64,000 nucleotides of DNA from Burkholderia latens (GTDB lineage: Bacteria; Pseudomonadota; Gammaproteobacteria; Burkholderiales; Burkholderiaceae): NCBI RefSeq assembly GCF_001718795.1, contig NZ_CP013438.1:806001-870000 (forward strand), read 5' to 3'. The notes under the pieces are model-generated. The model ran no database searches, was not told the DNA's origin, and saw only the letters and a program-made list of their open reading frames with translations. Position numbers and translations under genes: made by a program. Positions 27,568-37,782 of the stretch are shown piece after piece. Within the stretch, counting starts at the first letter, position 1. Each line of letters opens with the position of its first letter.

Positions 27568-28548
27568 ATGCGACTCGCCATCCGACACATCTCGCGTTAT
27601 CAGTTCGACGATCAGGCCACCCATGCACTGCAACGGCTGCGGCTGCGTCCGCAGTCGGGGCCCGGGCAAACGGTGCGCGCGTGGCAGGTTACGATCGACG
27701 GCGTCGAACCGACGCTGTCCTATTCGGACGGGCTCGGCAACCGGATCGACCTCGTGCGGCACGATCGCGACGCGAAGCAGGAGATCGTCGTGGTCGCGGC
27801 CGGCGTCGTCGAGACGCAGGACCGCGCCGGCATTCTCGGCCATCCCGACGGCTATGCGCCGCCGTGGATCTTCGAGCGCGAGACCGCGCTCACGAAGGCC
27901 GGCGACACCGTGCGCGAGCTCGCGCAGGCCATTCCGATCGAGCCGCACAGCCTCGACGCGCTGCACTGGCTGATGACCGAAGTGCACGGCCGCATCGCGT
28001 ATGCGCCGAACCTCGCGGACGCGGCGGTCGATGCGGAAACCGCGCTGCAAAGCGGCGAGGGCACGAGCCGCGATCATGCGCATGCGTTCATCGCGGCCGC
28101 GCGGGCGCTGAAGGTGCCCGCACGCTACATCTCCGGCTACGTGCTTGCCGACGGCGCGATGCAGCGCATCGCCGACGCAAAGCAAAGCGCGAGCGGCGAC
28201 GAGGCCGAAGCCGAGGAAGCGCTTGCGCTGCAGGTCGGCGACGGCATGCAGCAGGCGCTCGGCGCATCGCACGCCGCGCAATCGCAGGGCGTGCCGCAGC
28301 CGGCGCTCGGCGCGCAACCGCAGGCCGCTGCGCTGATGCACCAGCCGGCCGGCCATGCGTGGGCGGAGGCGTACGTCGAAGGGCTTGGCTGGGTCGGCTT
28401 CGATCCGTTCATGAACCGCTGCCCGGACGAGCGTTACGTGCGCATCGCGGTCGGCCTCGACCATCGCGATGCGCAACCGGTGACGGGGCTCGGCGCGAGC
28501 GCCGTCGCCGTCGAGATCAGTGTCGTGCAGTCGCCGGAACTCGTCTGA
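27568..28548 (+). CDS. Transglutaminase-like protein with Ser in place of catalytic Cys
   Basis: 326 aa from ATG 27568. The N-terminal bacterial transglutaminase-associated domain (MRLAIRHISRYQFD) is followed by the core with H263 (GHAWAEAY) and D279 (WVGFDPF). The nucleophile position reads GTSRDHAHAF, so residue 167 is Ser (codon AGC) where relatives have Cys (GVCQDFAH in the paralogue at 34904). About 60 extra residues (200-260, Ala/Gln-rich) separate the nucleophile loop from the His. It may be a pseudoenzyme, a Ser-dependent hydrolase or a binding subunit. Third gene of the operon. Confidence 0.85.
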   Translation: MRLAIRHISRYQFDDQATHALQRLRLRPQSGPGQTVRAWQVTIDGVEPTLSYSDGLGNRIDLVRHDRDAKQEIVVVAAGVVETQDRAGILGHPDGYAPPWIFERETALTKAGDTVRELAQAIPIEPHSLDALHWLMTEVHGRIAYAPNLADAAVDAETALQSGEGTSRDHAHAFIAAARALKVPARYISGYVLADGAMQRIADAKQSASGDEAEAEEALALQVGDGMQQALGASHAAQSQGVPQPALGAQPQAAALMHQPAGHAWAEAYVEGLGWVGFDPFMNRCPDERYVRIAVGLDHRDAQPVTGLGASAVAVEISVVQSPELV

Positions 28549-28641
28549 CGCGCACCTTCGCCGAATCCGCCGTGCCGTGCCGCCGCAGCGACGGCGGCGC
28601 GGCGCACGCGGCCGGCTCAACCCGAACCGAGCGGCTTTCCC

Positions 28642-31600
28642 ATGCCCATCCACGTCGCGCTGCATCACACCACCCGCTACCGCTACGACCGGCCCGTCAA
28701 CCTCGGCCCGCAAATCGTGCGGCTGCGGCCCGCGCCGCATTGCCGCACGCCGATCGTCGCGTATTCGATGACGGTCGAGCCCGCGCAGCACTTCATCAAC
28801 TGGCAGCAGGACCCATTCTCGAACTATCTCGCGCGGCTCGTGTTTCCCGAGCGCACCGAGCACTTCGCGATCACGATCGATCTCGTGGCCGAGATGTCGG
28901 TGTACAACCCGTTCGACTTCTTTCTCGAAGCGAGCGCCGAGCAGTACCCGTTCCACTATGACGATGCGCTGCAGACCGAGCTCGCGCCGTATCTCGCGTG
29001 CGATCCGCAGACGAGCGCGGCGCCGCTGTTCCGCGCGTACCTCGACGGCGTCGACCGCACGCCCGCCGGCACCGTGAACTTCCTCGTCGCGCTCAACCAG
29101 CAGTTGCAGCGTGACATCGGCTATCTCGTGCGGATGGAGCCGGGCGTGCAGACGCCCGAGAAAACGCTCGAGCTCGCATCGGGATCGTGCCGCGACAGCG
29201 CGTGGCTGCTCGTGCAGCTGTGCCGGCATCTCGGCATCGCCGCGCGCTTCGTGTCCGGCTACCTGATCCAGCTCACACCCGACGTCAAGGCGCTCGACGG
29301 CCCGAGCGGCACGTCGGTCGACTTCACCGACCTGCACGCGTGGTGCGAAGTCTATCTGCCGGGCGCCGGGTGGATCGGCTTCGATCCGACGTCCGGGCTG
29401 CTTGCCGGCGAAGGCCACATTCCGCTTGCGTGTACGCCGCAGCCGACCAGCGCCGCACCGGTCGAAGGGCTGATCGACGAATGCGAAGTGGCGTTCGAGC
29501 ACGAGATGACCGTGACGCGCGTGTACGAATCGCCGCGCGTGACGAAGCCGTACACCGATTCGCAATGGGATGCCGTGCGCACGCTCGGCACGCAGGTCGA
29601 CGGCGCATTGACGGCAGGTGACGTGCGGCTCACGCAAGGCGGCGAGCCGACCTTCGTGTCGATCGACGATCGCGACGGCGCCGAGTGGAACACCGATGCG
29701 CTCGGCCCGACCAAGCGCGGCTATGCAACCGAGCTCGTGCAGCGGCTGCGTGCGCAATACGGGGAGGGCGGCTTCCTGCATTTCGGGCAGGGCAAATGGT
29801 ATCCGGGCGAGCAACTCCCGCGCTGGGCGCTGTCGATATTCTGGCGCGCGGACGGCCAGCCCGTGTGGCACGATCCGTCGCTGTTCGCCGACGAGCGCGA
29901 GCCGTCCGCCTGCACGACCGCCGACGCGAAGCGCTTCATCGATGCGCTGGCCGCGCGTCTCGGGCTGACAGACGAGTTCGTGCGGCCTGGCTACGAGGAC
30001 GTGTGGTACTACCTGTGGCGCGAGCGTCGGCTGCCCGTCAACGTCGACCCGTTCGACTCGCGCCTCGACGACGAGCTCGAACGTGCGCGGCTGCGCAAGG
30101 TGTTCGATCAGCGGCTCGACAGCATCGTCGGCTACGTGCTGCCGATCAAGCGTGTGGAGGATGGGGCGGCCCGCGAAGGGGCGGCCCTCGGGGGGCCGCG
30201 CTGGCAGACGGGGCCTTGGTTCTTCCGCGACGAGCGGATGTATCTGGTGCCCGGCGACTCCCTGATGGGCTATCGGCTCCCGCTCGATTCGCTGCCGTGG
30301 GTTGCCGGCGCCGACTACCCGTACCTCGTCGAACGCGATCCGTTCGCGCCTCGCGACGCGCTGCCGGACGCAGCCGCATTCCGTGCGCGTCATGCGGGGA
30401 CGGCGGATGCGCCGCGCTACCTGGCAGGCGTGCAGCGCGAAGCGCCTGCGCACACCGTCATGCAATGGCGCAGCGACGGCACGGCCACGGGTGAGCGCCC
30501 CGCGCACGCCGCCGAGCGCCACCCCGAGCGCTTCGAATCCGCCGCATGGATCACGCGCACCGCGCTGTGCGTCGAAGTACGCGACGGGATCCTGTACGTG
30601 TTCATGCCGCCGCTGGCCGCGCTCGAGGATTATCTCGACCTGCTGGCCGCGATCGAGCTGACGGCGCACGCACTCGACGTGAAGCTCGTGCTCGAAGGCT
30701 ACCCGCCGCCGCGCGACGCGCGGCTCAAGCTGCTGCAGGTCACGCCCGATCCCGGCGTGATCGAGGTGAACGTGCATCCGGCGAAGAGCTTCGACGAACT
30801 CGTCGACCAGACCGAGTTCCTGTACGACGCCGCGTGGCAGTCGCGGCTGTCCACCGAGAAGTTCATGGTCGACGGGCGGCACGTCGGCACGGGCGGCGGC
30901 AACCACTTCGTGCTCGGCGGCGCGACGCCGGCCGACAGCCCGTTCCTGCGCCGTCCCGATCTGCTCGCGAGCCTGATCGCTTACTGGCACAACCATCCGT
31001 CGCTGTCGTACCTGTTCTCCGGGTTGTTCATCGGCCCGACGAGCCAGGCGCCGCGCGTCGACGAAGCACGCAACGACCAGCTCTACGAACTCGACATCGC
31101 GTTTGCGGAAATCCAGCGCAACAAGCTGCTGTACGGGCAGGACATGCCGCCGTGGCTCGTCGACCGCGTGCTGCGCAATCTGCTGATCGACGTGACCGGC
31201 AACACGCACCGCAGCGAATTCTGCATCGACAAGCTGTATTCGCCCGATTCGTCGACCGGCCGGCTCGGCCTGCTCGAGCTGCGCGCGTTCGAAATGCCGC
31301 CGCATGCGCGGATGAGCATCGTGCAGCAACTGCTGCTGCGCGCGCTCGTCGCCCGCTTCTGGGCCGCGCCGTACACGACGCCGCTCACGCGCTGGGGCAC
31401 CGCGCTGCACGATCGCTTCATGCTGCCGGCGTTCCTGAAGATGGATTTCGACGACGTGCTCGCGGAGCTGCGCGACGCAGGTTTCGCGTTCGATCCCACG
31501 TGGTTCGCGCCGCATTTCGAATTCCGCTTCCCGTTGTTCGGCCAGATCGCGGTGAACGGGATGCAATTGTCGCTGCGCGGCGCGCTGGAGCCGTGGCACG

Positions 31601-32067
31601 TGATGGGCGAAGAGGGGGCGATCGGCGGCACGGTGCGCTACGTCGACTCGTCGCTCGAACGGTTGGAGGTGCGCGTGACGGGACTGAACGACAACCGGCA
31701 CGTCGTGACCGTCAACGGCCGCGCGCTGCCGCTGCAGCCGACCGGCACCGTCGGCGAATACGTGGCCGGCGTGCGTTACAAGGCGTGGGCGCCGCCGTCG
31801 GCGCTGCATCCAACCATCGGCGTGCACGCGCCGCTCACGTTCGACATCGTCGATACGTGGCTGGAACGCTCGCTTGGCGGCTGCCGGTATCACGTTGCGC
31901 ATCCGGGGGGGCGCAACTACGCGACGTTCCCGGTCAACGCGTACGAGGCGGAGAGCCGCCGGCTCGCGCGCTTCGTCGCGATGGGGCACACGCCGGGCCG
32001 GATGACCGTGGCGCCGGCCGCACCGAGCCGTGAATTCCCGTTCACGCTCGACCTGCGGCGGCCATGA
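28642..32067 (+). CDS. Transglutaminase-like / DUF2126 large protein (COG4196 type)
   Basis: 1141 aa. Residues 1-290 are a transglutaminase-like domain with an intact triad, C183 (SGSCRDSAW), H232 (DLHAWCEVY) and D248 (WIGFDPT). The remainder is DUF2126, with conserved blocks such as GGEPTFVSIDDRDGAEW, GGGNHFVLGG, HNHPSLSYLFSGLFIGP and TGNTHRSEFCIDKLY. The N-terminal domain probably cleaves amide bonds (peptidase or deamidase), and the DUF2126 part shows Glu/Asp/His-rich motifs of a metal- or ATP-dependent enzyme (a glutamine-synthetase-like amidoligase fold has been suggested). It starts 93 bp after the preceding gene. Confidence 0.88.
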   Translation: MPIHVALHHTTRYRYDRPVNLGPQIVRLRPAPHCRTPIVAYSMTVEPAQHFINWQQDPFSNYLARLVFPERTEHFAITIDLVAEMSVYNPFDFFLEASAEQYPFHYDDALQTELAPYLACDPQTSAAPLFRAYLDGVDRTPAGTVNFLVALNQQLQRDIGYLVRMEPGVQTPEKTLELASGSCRDSAWLLVQLCRHLGIAARFVSGYLIQLTPDVKALDGPSGTSVDFTDLHAWCEVYLPGAGWIGFDPTSGLLAGEGHIPLACTPQPTSAAPVEGLIDECEVAFEHEMTVTRVYESPRVTKPYTDSQWDAVRTLGTQVDGALTAGDVRLTQGGEPTFVSIDDRDGAEWNTDALGPTKRGYATELVQRLRAQYGEGGFLHFGQGKWYPGEQLPRWALSIFWRADGQPVWHDPSLFADEREPSACTTADAKRFIDALAARLGLTDEFVRPGYEDVWYYLWRERRLPVNVDPFDSRLDDELERARLRKVFDQRLDSIVGYVLPIKRVEDGAAREGAALGGPRWQTGPWFFRDERMYLVPGDSLMGYRLPLDSLPWVAGADYPYLVERDPFAPRDALPDAAAFRARHAGTADAPRYLAGVQREAPAHTVMQWRSDGTATGERPAHAAERHPERFESAAWITRTALCVEVRDGILYVFMPPLAALEDYLDLLAAIELTAHALDVKLVLEGYPPPRDARLKLLQVTPDPGVIEVNVHPAKSFDELVDQTEFLYDAAWQSRLSTEKFMVDGRHVGTGGGNHFVLGGATPADSPFLRRPDLLASLIAYWHNHPSLSYLFSGLFIGPTSQAPRVDEARNDQLYELDIAFAEIQRNKLLYGQDMPPWLVDRVLRNLLIDVTGNTHRSEFCIDKLYSPDSSTGRLGLLELRAFEMPPHARMSIVQQLLLRALVARFWAAPYTTPLTRWGTALHDRFMLPAFLKMDFDDVLAELRDAGFAFDPTWFAPHFEFRFPLFGQIAVNGMQLSLRGALEPWHVMGEEGAIGGTVRYVDSSLERLEVRVTGLNDNRHVVTVNGRALPLQPTGTVGEYVAGVRYKAWAPPSALHPTIGVHAPLTFDIVDTWLERSLGGCRYHVAHPGGRNYATFPVNAYEAESRRLARFVAMGHTPGRMTVAPAAPSREFPFTLDLRRP

Positions 32068-32261
32068 TCGCCGGATGAAACGACGCACGACGATGCGCGG
32101 CGCGCATACTGCAGGCACGCCGGCCGGCGGCGGCGCCGCTCAAGTGCTAGGATGCGGGCAGGTTGCGGCTGCCCGCCGTACTCGCCGCACGCGCTGCGCG
32201 CCGCCGCCCGTGCGGCGGCGTGCGCGCGCGTCCGCACGCTGACGACGGAACGATACCGACC

Positions 32262-34910
32262 GTGCCGCCCATTCACCCCGACGATCTCGCCGACGCCGAC
32301 GCGATGCCCACGCTTTTCGATACCGGCGCGCAGCCGGACGCCGCGGAACTGGCCGCCGCGCTCGCGGCGCCGGCCGCTGCCGGCCGCTACGACGAACTGC
32401 GCGGCAGTGCCGCCGGTCTGAACGCGCCGCCGCTCGCGCCCGCATGGCGCAGCTTTTTCACGTCGATCGGCAGCGACGGCGTGGCCGACCTCGATCGCCG
32501 CGCCGATGCGCTGCAGCGGCGCATGCGCGAGAACGGCCTGTTCTACCAGCTCCACGAACAACGCGCCGGCGACGGCGCTGCCGGCCCGTGGTCGCTCGAC
32601 CTGTTGCCGCTGATCGTCACGCCCGAGGACTGGGTCGCGATCGAACGCGGCGTGCTGCAGCGCGTGCGGTTGCTGAACGCGACGATGGCTGACGTGTACG
32701 GGCCGCAGACGATCCTGCAGCGCGGGTTGCTGCCGCCGGCGCTCGTCACCGGACATCCGGGCTACCTGCGCGCGATGCGCGGCGCACGCGTGCCGGGCGA
32801 TACGTGGCTGCACGTGGTTGCGTTCGATCTCGCGCGCGGCCCGGACGGGCAATGGCGGATCGTCGCGCAGCACACGCAGGGCGCGGCGGGCCTCGGTTAT
32901 CTGCTGGAGAACCGGCTGATCGTGTCGCGGCTCTTTCCGCGCGGTTTTCGCGGGCTGCGCGTGCAGCGGCTCGCGTCCGCGTACCGGTCGCTGCTGCAGA
33001 GCATGCAGGCGCTCAGCCCGGCGAGGAAGAATTCGCGGATCGTGCTGCTGACGCCGGGGCCGCACAGTGCGACGTACTTCGAGCATGCGTATCTCGCCCG
33101 CTACCTCGGCCTTACGCTCGTCGAAGGCGGCGACCTCACGGCGCGCGACAACCGCGTGTTCCTGAAGACGCTGCGCGGCCTCGAACCGGTGCACGGAATT
33201 CTGCGGCGCGTCGACGACGCGTGGCTCGACCCGCTGGAGCTGCGGCCCGATTCGATGCTCGGCGTGCCGGGCCTGTTGCAGGCCGTGCGCGCGGGCAACG
33301 TGCTGCTCGCGAACGCGCCGGGCTCCGGCTTTCTCGAATCGCCGGGCATGCTCGGCTTCATGCCGCGCCTCGCCGAAGCGGTGCTCGGCGAGACGCTGAC
33401 GCTGCCGGCCGTGCATTCATGGTGGTGCGGCGAGGCGGCCGCGTGCAACGATGCGCTGCCGCAGCTTGCGCGCTGCATCGTCAAGCCGTCGTATCCGGCC
33501 GACGTGCAGGCGGGCGGCACGTTCGATCCGGTGATCGGCGCGCGGCTCACGCCGGCGCAACTCGCCGAGTGGCGCGCGCGGATTCTGGCCCGCCCCGAGC
33601 ATTACACCGTGCAGGCAGACCTGCCGCTGTCGCAGGCGCCGACGTGGCCGGGGCAGGGTGCGCCCGACGGACAGGGCGGCGCGCGAATCGTGCCGAAGCC
33701 GCTGCTGCTGCGCGTGTTCGCGCTTGCCGACGGCGCGCAGCGCTGGCGGCTGCTGCCGGGCGGTCTGTCGCGCGTCGGCACGCGCGACACGCTGTTCAAC
33801 GCGCCGATGCCGCGCGGCGGCAGCACCGTCGATACGTGGGTGATGACCGAAGGCATCGTCGATTCGACGACGCTGCTGCAGACGCGTCTCGGGCCCGACG
33901 ATCTCGTCGAGCGTCCGCGCGCGATCGCGAGCCGAGCGGCCGAGAACCTGTTCTGGCTCGGCCGCTACACCGAACGCGCGACCAATCTGATGCGGCTCGC
34001 GCGCGCGGCGCTGGAGCGGCTGCGCGGCGAGGACGACGTCGACAGTCCCGCACACCTGGAACTGCTCGATACGTTGTGCCGCGACACGGGGCTGATCGCG
34101 GCCGATGCGCCGAATGCCGTCGATGCGCCACGCGCGTTCCAGTACGCGCTCGCGACGTCGCTGACCCGCGGCGCGGATCGCACGTCGGGCATCGCGTCGT
34201 GCCTGTTCGGGATGCGCGGCGCGGCCGCGGCGATCCGCGAGCGATTGTCGAGCGACCAGTGGCGGCTGATCGACGACGCGACGCAACTCTTTGCAGACAG
34301 CGCCGATCATCCGGAAGCCGAGGAGCAGATCGGCAACGAGGCGTTGCAGCTGCTCGAGCGGCTTGGGCTGCTGCTCGGCGCGATCACCGGCGCGCAGACC
34401 GACAACATGACGCGCGATGACGGCTGGCGGCTGCTGTCGATCGGCCGCCAGATCGACCGGCTGGACTTTCTGTGCAGCGTGCTGAAGTTCGCGTTCGACG
34501 ACGGCGCGGTGCACCGGCAGGACGGCTTCGAGCTCGTGCTCGAACTGTTCGACAGCACGATCACGTTCCGCTCGCGCTTTCAGCGCGGTTTCGACGTCGC
34601 GCCGCTGCTGTCGCTCGTCGTGCTCGACACCGACAACCCGCGCTCGCTCGGCTGGGTCGTGCAGGCGCTGCGCGGCCGGCTGACGAAGGTCGAGCGCAGC
34701 GAAGGCTATGCGCTGTCCGAGCTGGCCGAGACGATTCCGGATGTGCCCGCGTGGTCGCTGCACGAGCTGTGCGAAACCGATGAGGATGGCCGGCACGACA
34801 GGTTGCTCTGCGCGCTCGACACGACCGTGAAAGCCGTGTGGGATCTGTCGAACCGGATCGGCGAGCGCTATTTCAGTCACGTGCGCGAGGCGGGCAGAAC
34901 GCTATGGTGA
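32262..34910 (+). CDS. Fused circularly permuted ATP-grasp / alpha-E protein
   Basis: About 882 aa from a GTG at 32262; the frame is open from 32163 and the start is not certain (ATG 32304 is an alternative). Residues about 90-520 repeat the ATP-grasp motifs of the 25138 protein (VVAFDLARGPDGQWRIVAQ, FEHAYLARYLGLTLVEGGDL, GGTFDPVIGARL). From about 560 (ENLFWLGRYTERATNLMRLAR) to the end is an alpha-E domain. So one gene holds in fused form what two genes hold at 25138-27559. It overlaps the next transglutaminase gene by 7 bp (ATGGTGA). Confidence 0.85.
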   Translation: MPPIHPDDLADADAMPTLFDTGAQPDAAELAAALAAPAAAGRYDELRGSAAGLNAPPLAPAWRSFFTSIGSDGVADLDRRADALQRRMRENGLFYQLHEQRAGDGAAGPWSLDLLPLIVTPEDWVAIERGVLQRVRLLNATMADVYGPQTILQRGLLPPALVTGHPGYLRAMRGARVPGDTWLHVVAFDLARGPDGQWRIVAQHTQGAAGLGYLLENRLIVSRLFPRGFRGLRVQRLASAYRSLLQSMQALSPARKNSRIVLLTPGPHSATYFEHAYLARYLGLTLVEGGDLTARDNRVFLKTLRGLEPVHGILRRVDDAWLDPLELRPDSMLGVPGLLQAVRAGNVLLANAPGSGFLESPGMLGFMPRLAEAVLGETLTLPAVHSWWCGEAAACNDALPQLARCIVKPSYPADVQAGGTFDPVIGARLTPAQLAEWRARILARPEHYTVQADLPLSQAPTWPGQGAPDGQGGARIVPKPLLLRVFALADGAQRWRLLPGGLSRVGTRDTLFNAPMPRGGSTVDTWVMTEGIVDSTTLLQTRLGPDDLVERPRAIASRAAENLFWLGRYTERATNLMRLARAALERLRGEDDVDSPAHLELLDTLCRDTGLIAADAPNAVDAPRAFQYALATSLTRGADRTSGIASCLFGMRGAAAAIRERLSSDQWRLIDDATQLFADSADHPEAEEQIGNEALQLLERLGLLLGAITGAQTDNMTRDDGWRLLSIGRQIDRLDFLCSVLKFAFDDGAVHRQDGFELVLELFDSTITFRSRFQRGFDVAPLLSLVVLDTDNPRSLGWVVQALRGRLTKVERSEGYALSELAETIPDVPAWSLHELCETDEDGRHDRLLCALDTTVKAVWDLSNRIGERYFSHVREAGRTLW

Positions 34911-35971
34911 CGACGAAACACGCGGCGAAGACGCCGCCCGTGCCCGGTTCCGAAACCGTGAAGCAGGCAGCGGCCGCGCCGGCTGCGTCGAGCGCATCCG
35001 CCGTGCCGGTTGCCGCCGCGCCGGGCCGCCTGCTGCGCGTCACGCACGACACCGAATACCGCTATGCGGCGCGCGTCGAATCCGCGCAGCACCAGGCGCG
35101 GCTGCAGCCGCTCGCGACGCCGCGCCAGCAGGTGTTGTCGTTCGCGCTCGACATCGAGCCTTCACCGGAGACGGTCGGCACCGAGATCGATGCTTTCGGC
35201 AATGCACGCGCGTCGTTCGCGCTTAATCAGCCGCACGACGCGCTGCTCGTGCGCAGCCGCAGCACGGTGCGCGTAAGTGCGCCCGTATGGTCGCAGGGCG
35301 CGCGCGGCGCGCCGCCGCCCGCGATCGCGAACCCCGGCGCCGAACACGCAACGCCGTGGGAAGCGGTACGCGAGCGCCTGCGATTTCGTGCGGGGCAGCC
35401 GTACGACGCGGCGAGCGAGTTCGTGTTCGCATCGCCGCACGTCGGATGCGATCCCGAACTGGCTGCGTATGCGGCTGCGAGTTTTACGCCGCAGCGGCCG
35501 CTCGTGCAGGCGGCGTGGGACCTGATGCGGCGCATTCACGCGGATTTCGCGTACACGCCCAACAGCACCGACATCACGACGACCGCGCTCGACGCATTGC
35601 GATTGCGCAAGGGCGTGTGTCAGGATTTCGCGCACGTGATGATCGGCGCGCTGCGCTCGCTCGGGCTCGCCGCGCGTTACGTGAGCGGTTACCTGCTGAC
35701 GCAGCCGCCGCCGGGCCAGTCGCGGCTGATCGGCGCGGATGCGTCGCATGCGTGGGTCGACGTGTACGACCCGGCGTGGCCGGAGGACGGCGGCTGGCTG
35801 CAGCTCGATCCAACCAACGATCGTGCGCCTGGCGACGACTACGTGATGCTGTCGATCGGCCGCGACTATGCGGACGTGACGCCGCTGCGCGGCGTGATTC
35901 GCGGCGGCGGCGCGGATCAGGAGCTGAAGGTCGGCGTGACGGTCGAGCCGCTCGACGAAGCGGTGGCGTGA
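34904..35971 (+). CDS. Transglutaminase-like cysteine peptidase
   Basis: 355 aa from ATG 34904. The first 40 residues are Ala-rich and poorly conserved. An N-terminal beta domain (LLRVTHDTEYRYAARVESAQ) is followed by the catalytic core with C239 (KGVCQDFAHVM), H282 (SHAWVDVY) and D302 (WLQLDPTND), all present. This is the active counterpart of the Ser-substituted protein at 27568. It is coupled to the fused ATP-grasp/alpha-E gene, so probably acts on the same peptide-like product (cleavage or transfer). Confidence 0.88.
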   Translation: MVTTKHAAKTPPVPGSETVKQAAAAPAASSASAVPVAAAPGRLLRVTHDTEYRYAARVESAQHQARLQPLATPRQQVLSFALDIEPSPETVGTEIDAFGNARASFALNQPHDALLVRSRSTVRVSAPVWSQGARGAPPPAIANPGAEHATPWEAVRERLRFRAGQPYDAASEFVFASPHVGCDPELAAYAAASFTPQRPLVQAAWDLMRRIHADFAYTPNSTDITTTALDALRLRKGVCQDFAHVMIGALRSLGLAARYVSGYLLTQPPPGQSRLIGADASHAWVDVYDPAWPEDGGWLQLDPTNDRAPGDDYVMLSIGRDYADVTPLRGVIRGGGADQELKVGVTVEPLDEAVA

Positions 35972-36156
35972 TACGGCGCGATCGGCCGCGGCGGCGCCAT
36001 TTGCGCGCTTTAAGTCTTCGTTAATACTGCACGCCTAGCATGGTCGTGCCGGCGAATGGATCGCTCCGCGGTCCGGTGCCGGCGGCACGCGCGGGCGCGG
36101 CCGCGTTACGGAGCCGCGCCGTCGCGCGTCGCCATTCCCTTGCAACGGCGGCGAAC

Positions 36157-36429
36157 ATGATCAAGAACTTCGACTACACGCTCGGCAACGAGAAAATAAC
36201 GTTGTGCGCGAGCTTCGGCGCGGGCCCGGCGTTCCGCCGCGTGCTCGTGAGCCGCGCGGATTCGATGGAGACGCTCGTCGTGCTCGACGCGCGCGGCTTG
36301 TCGGGCCTGCTGAAGGTCGCGACCGAAGAGCCGGAAGGGCTGCTCGACGATGCGATCCGCAAGGTGGGCGACGAACAGCTCGTCGAGCGCGCGATCAGCG
36401 GCCGGACGATCGTCGAAGCCGCGCTGTGA
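36157..36429 (+). CDS. Small conserved hypothetical protein
   Basis: 90 aa from ATG 36157 (MIKNFDYTLGNEKITLC…). Predicted as an alpha/beta soluble protein with no signal or membrane segment. Acidic and Leu-rich C-terminal half. The frame is open further upstream, but the Arg/Ala-rich extension looks non-coding. It lies 185 bp after the transglutaminase gene behind an AT-richer patch that could be its own promoter. Function unknown. Confidence 0.6.
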   Translation: MIKNFDYTLGNEKITLCASFGAGPAFRRVLVSRADSMETLVVLDARGLSGLLKVATEEPEGLLDDAIRKVGDEQLVERAISGRTIVEAAL

Positions 36430-36498
36430 GCGCGTGAGGCGCATGCAGGCCGACGTGGCCTGCATGGCCGGATGCAGCGCCGCGTGTTGGCGTGCGGC

Positions 36499-37782
<1,284 letters not shown>

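Noticed and set aside
27409..32118. 1569-codon minus-strand open frame
   Set aside because: Antisense to the transglutaminase and DUF2126 genes; no domains; a GC-rich shadow.
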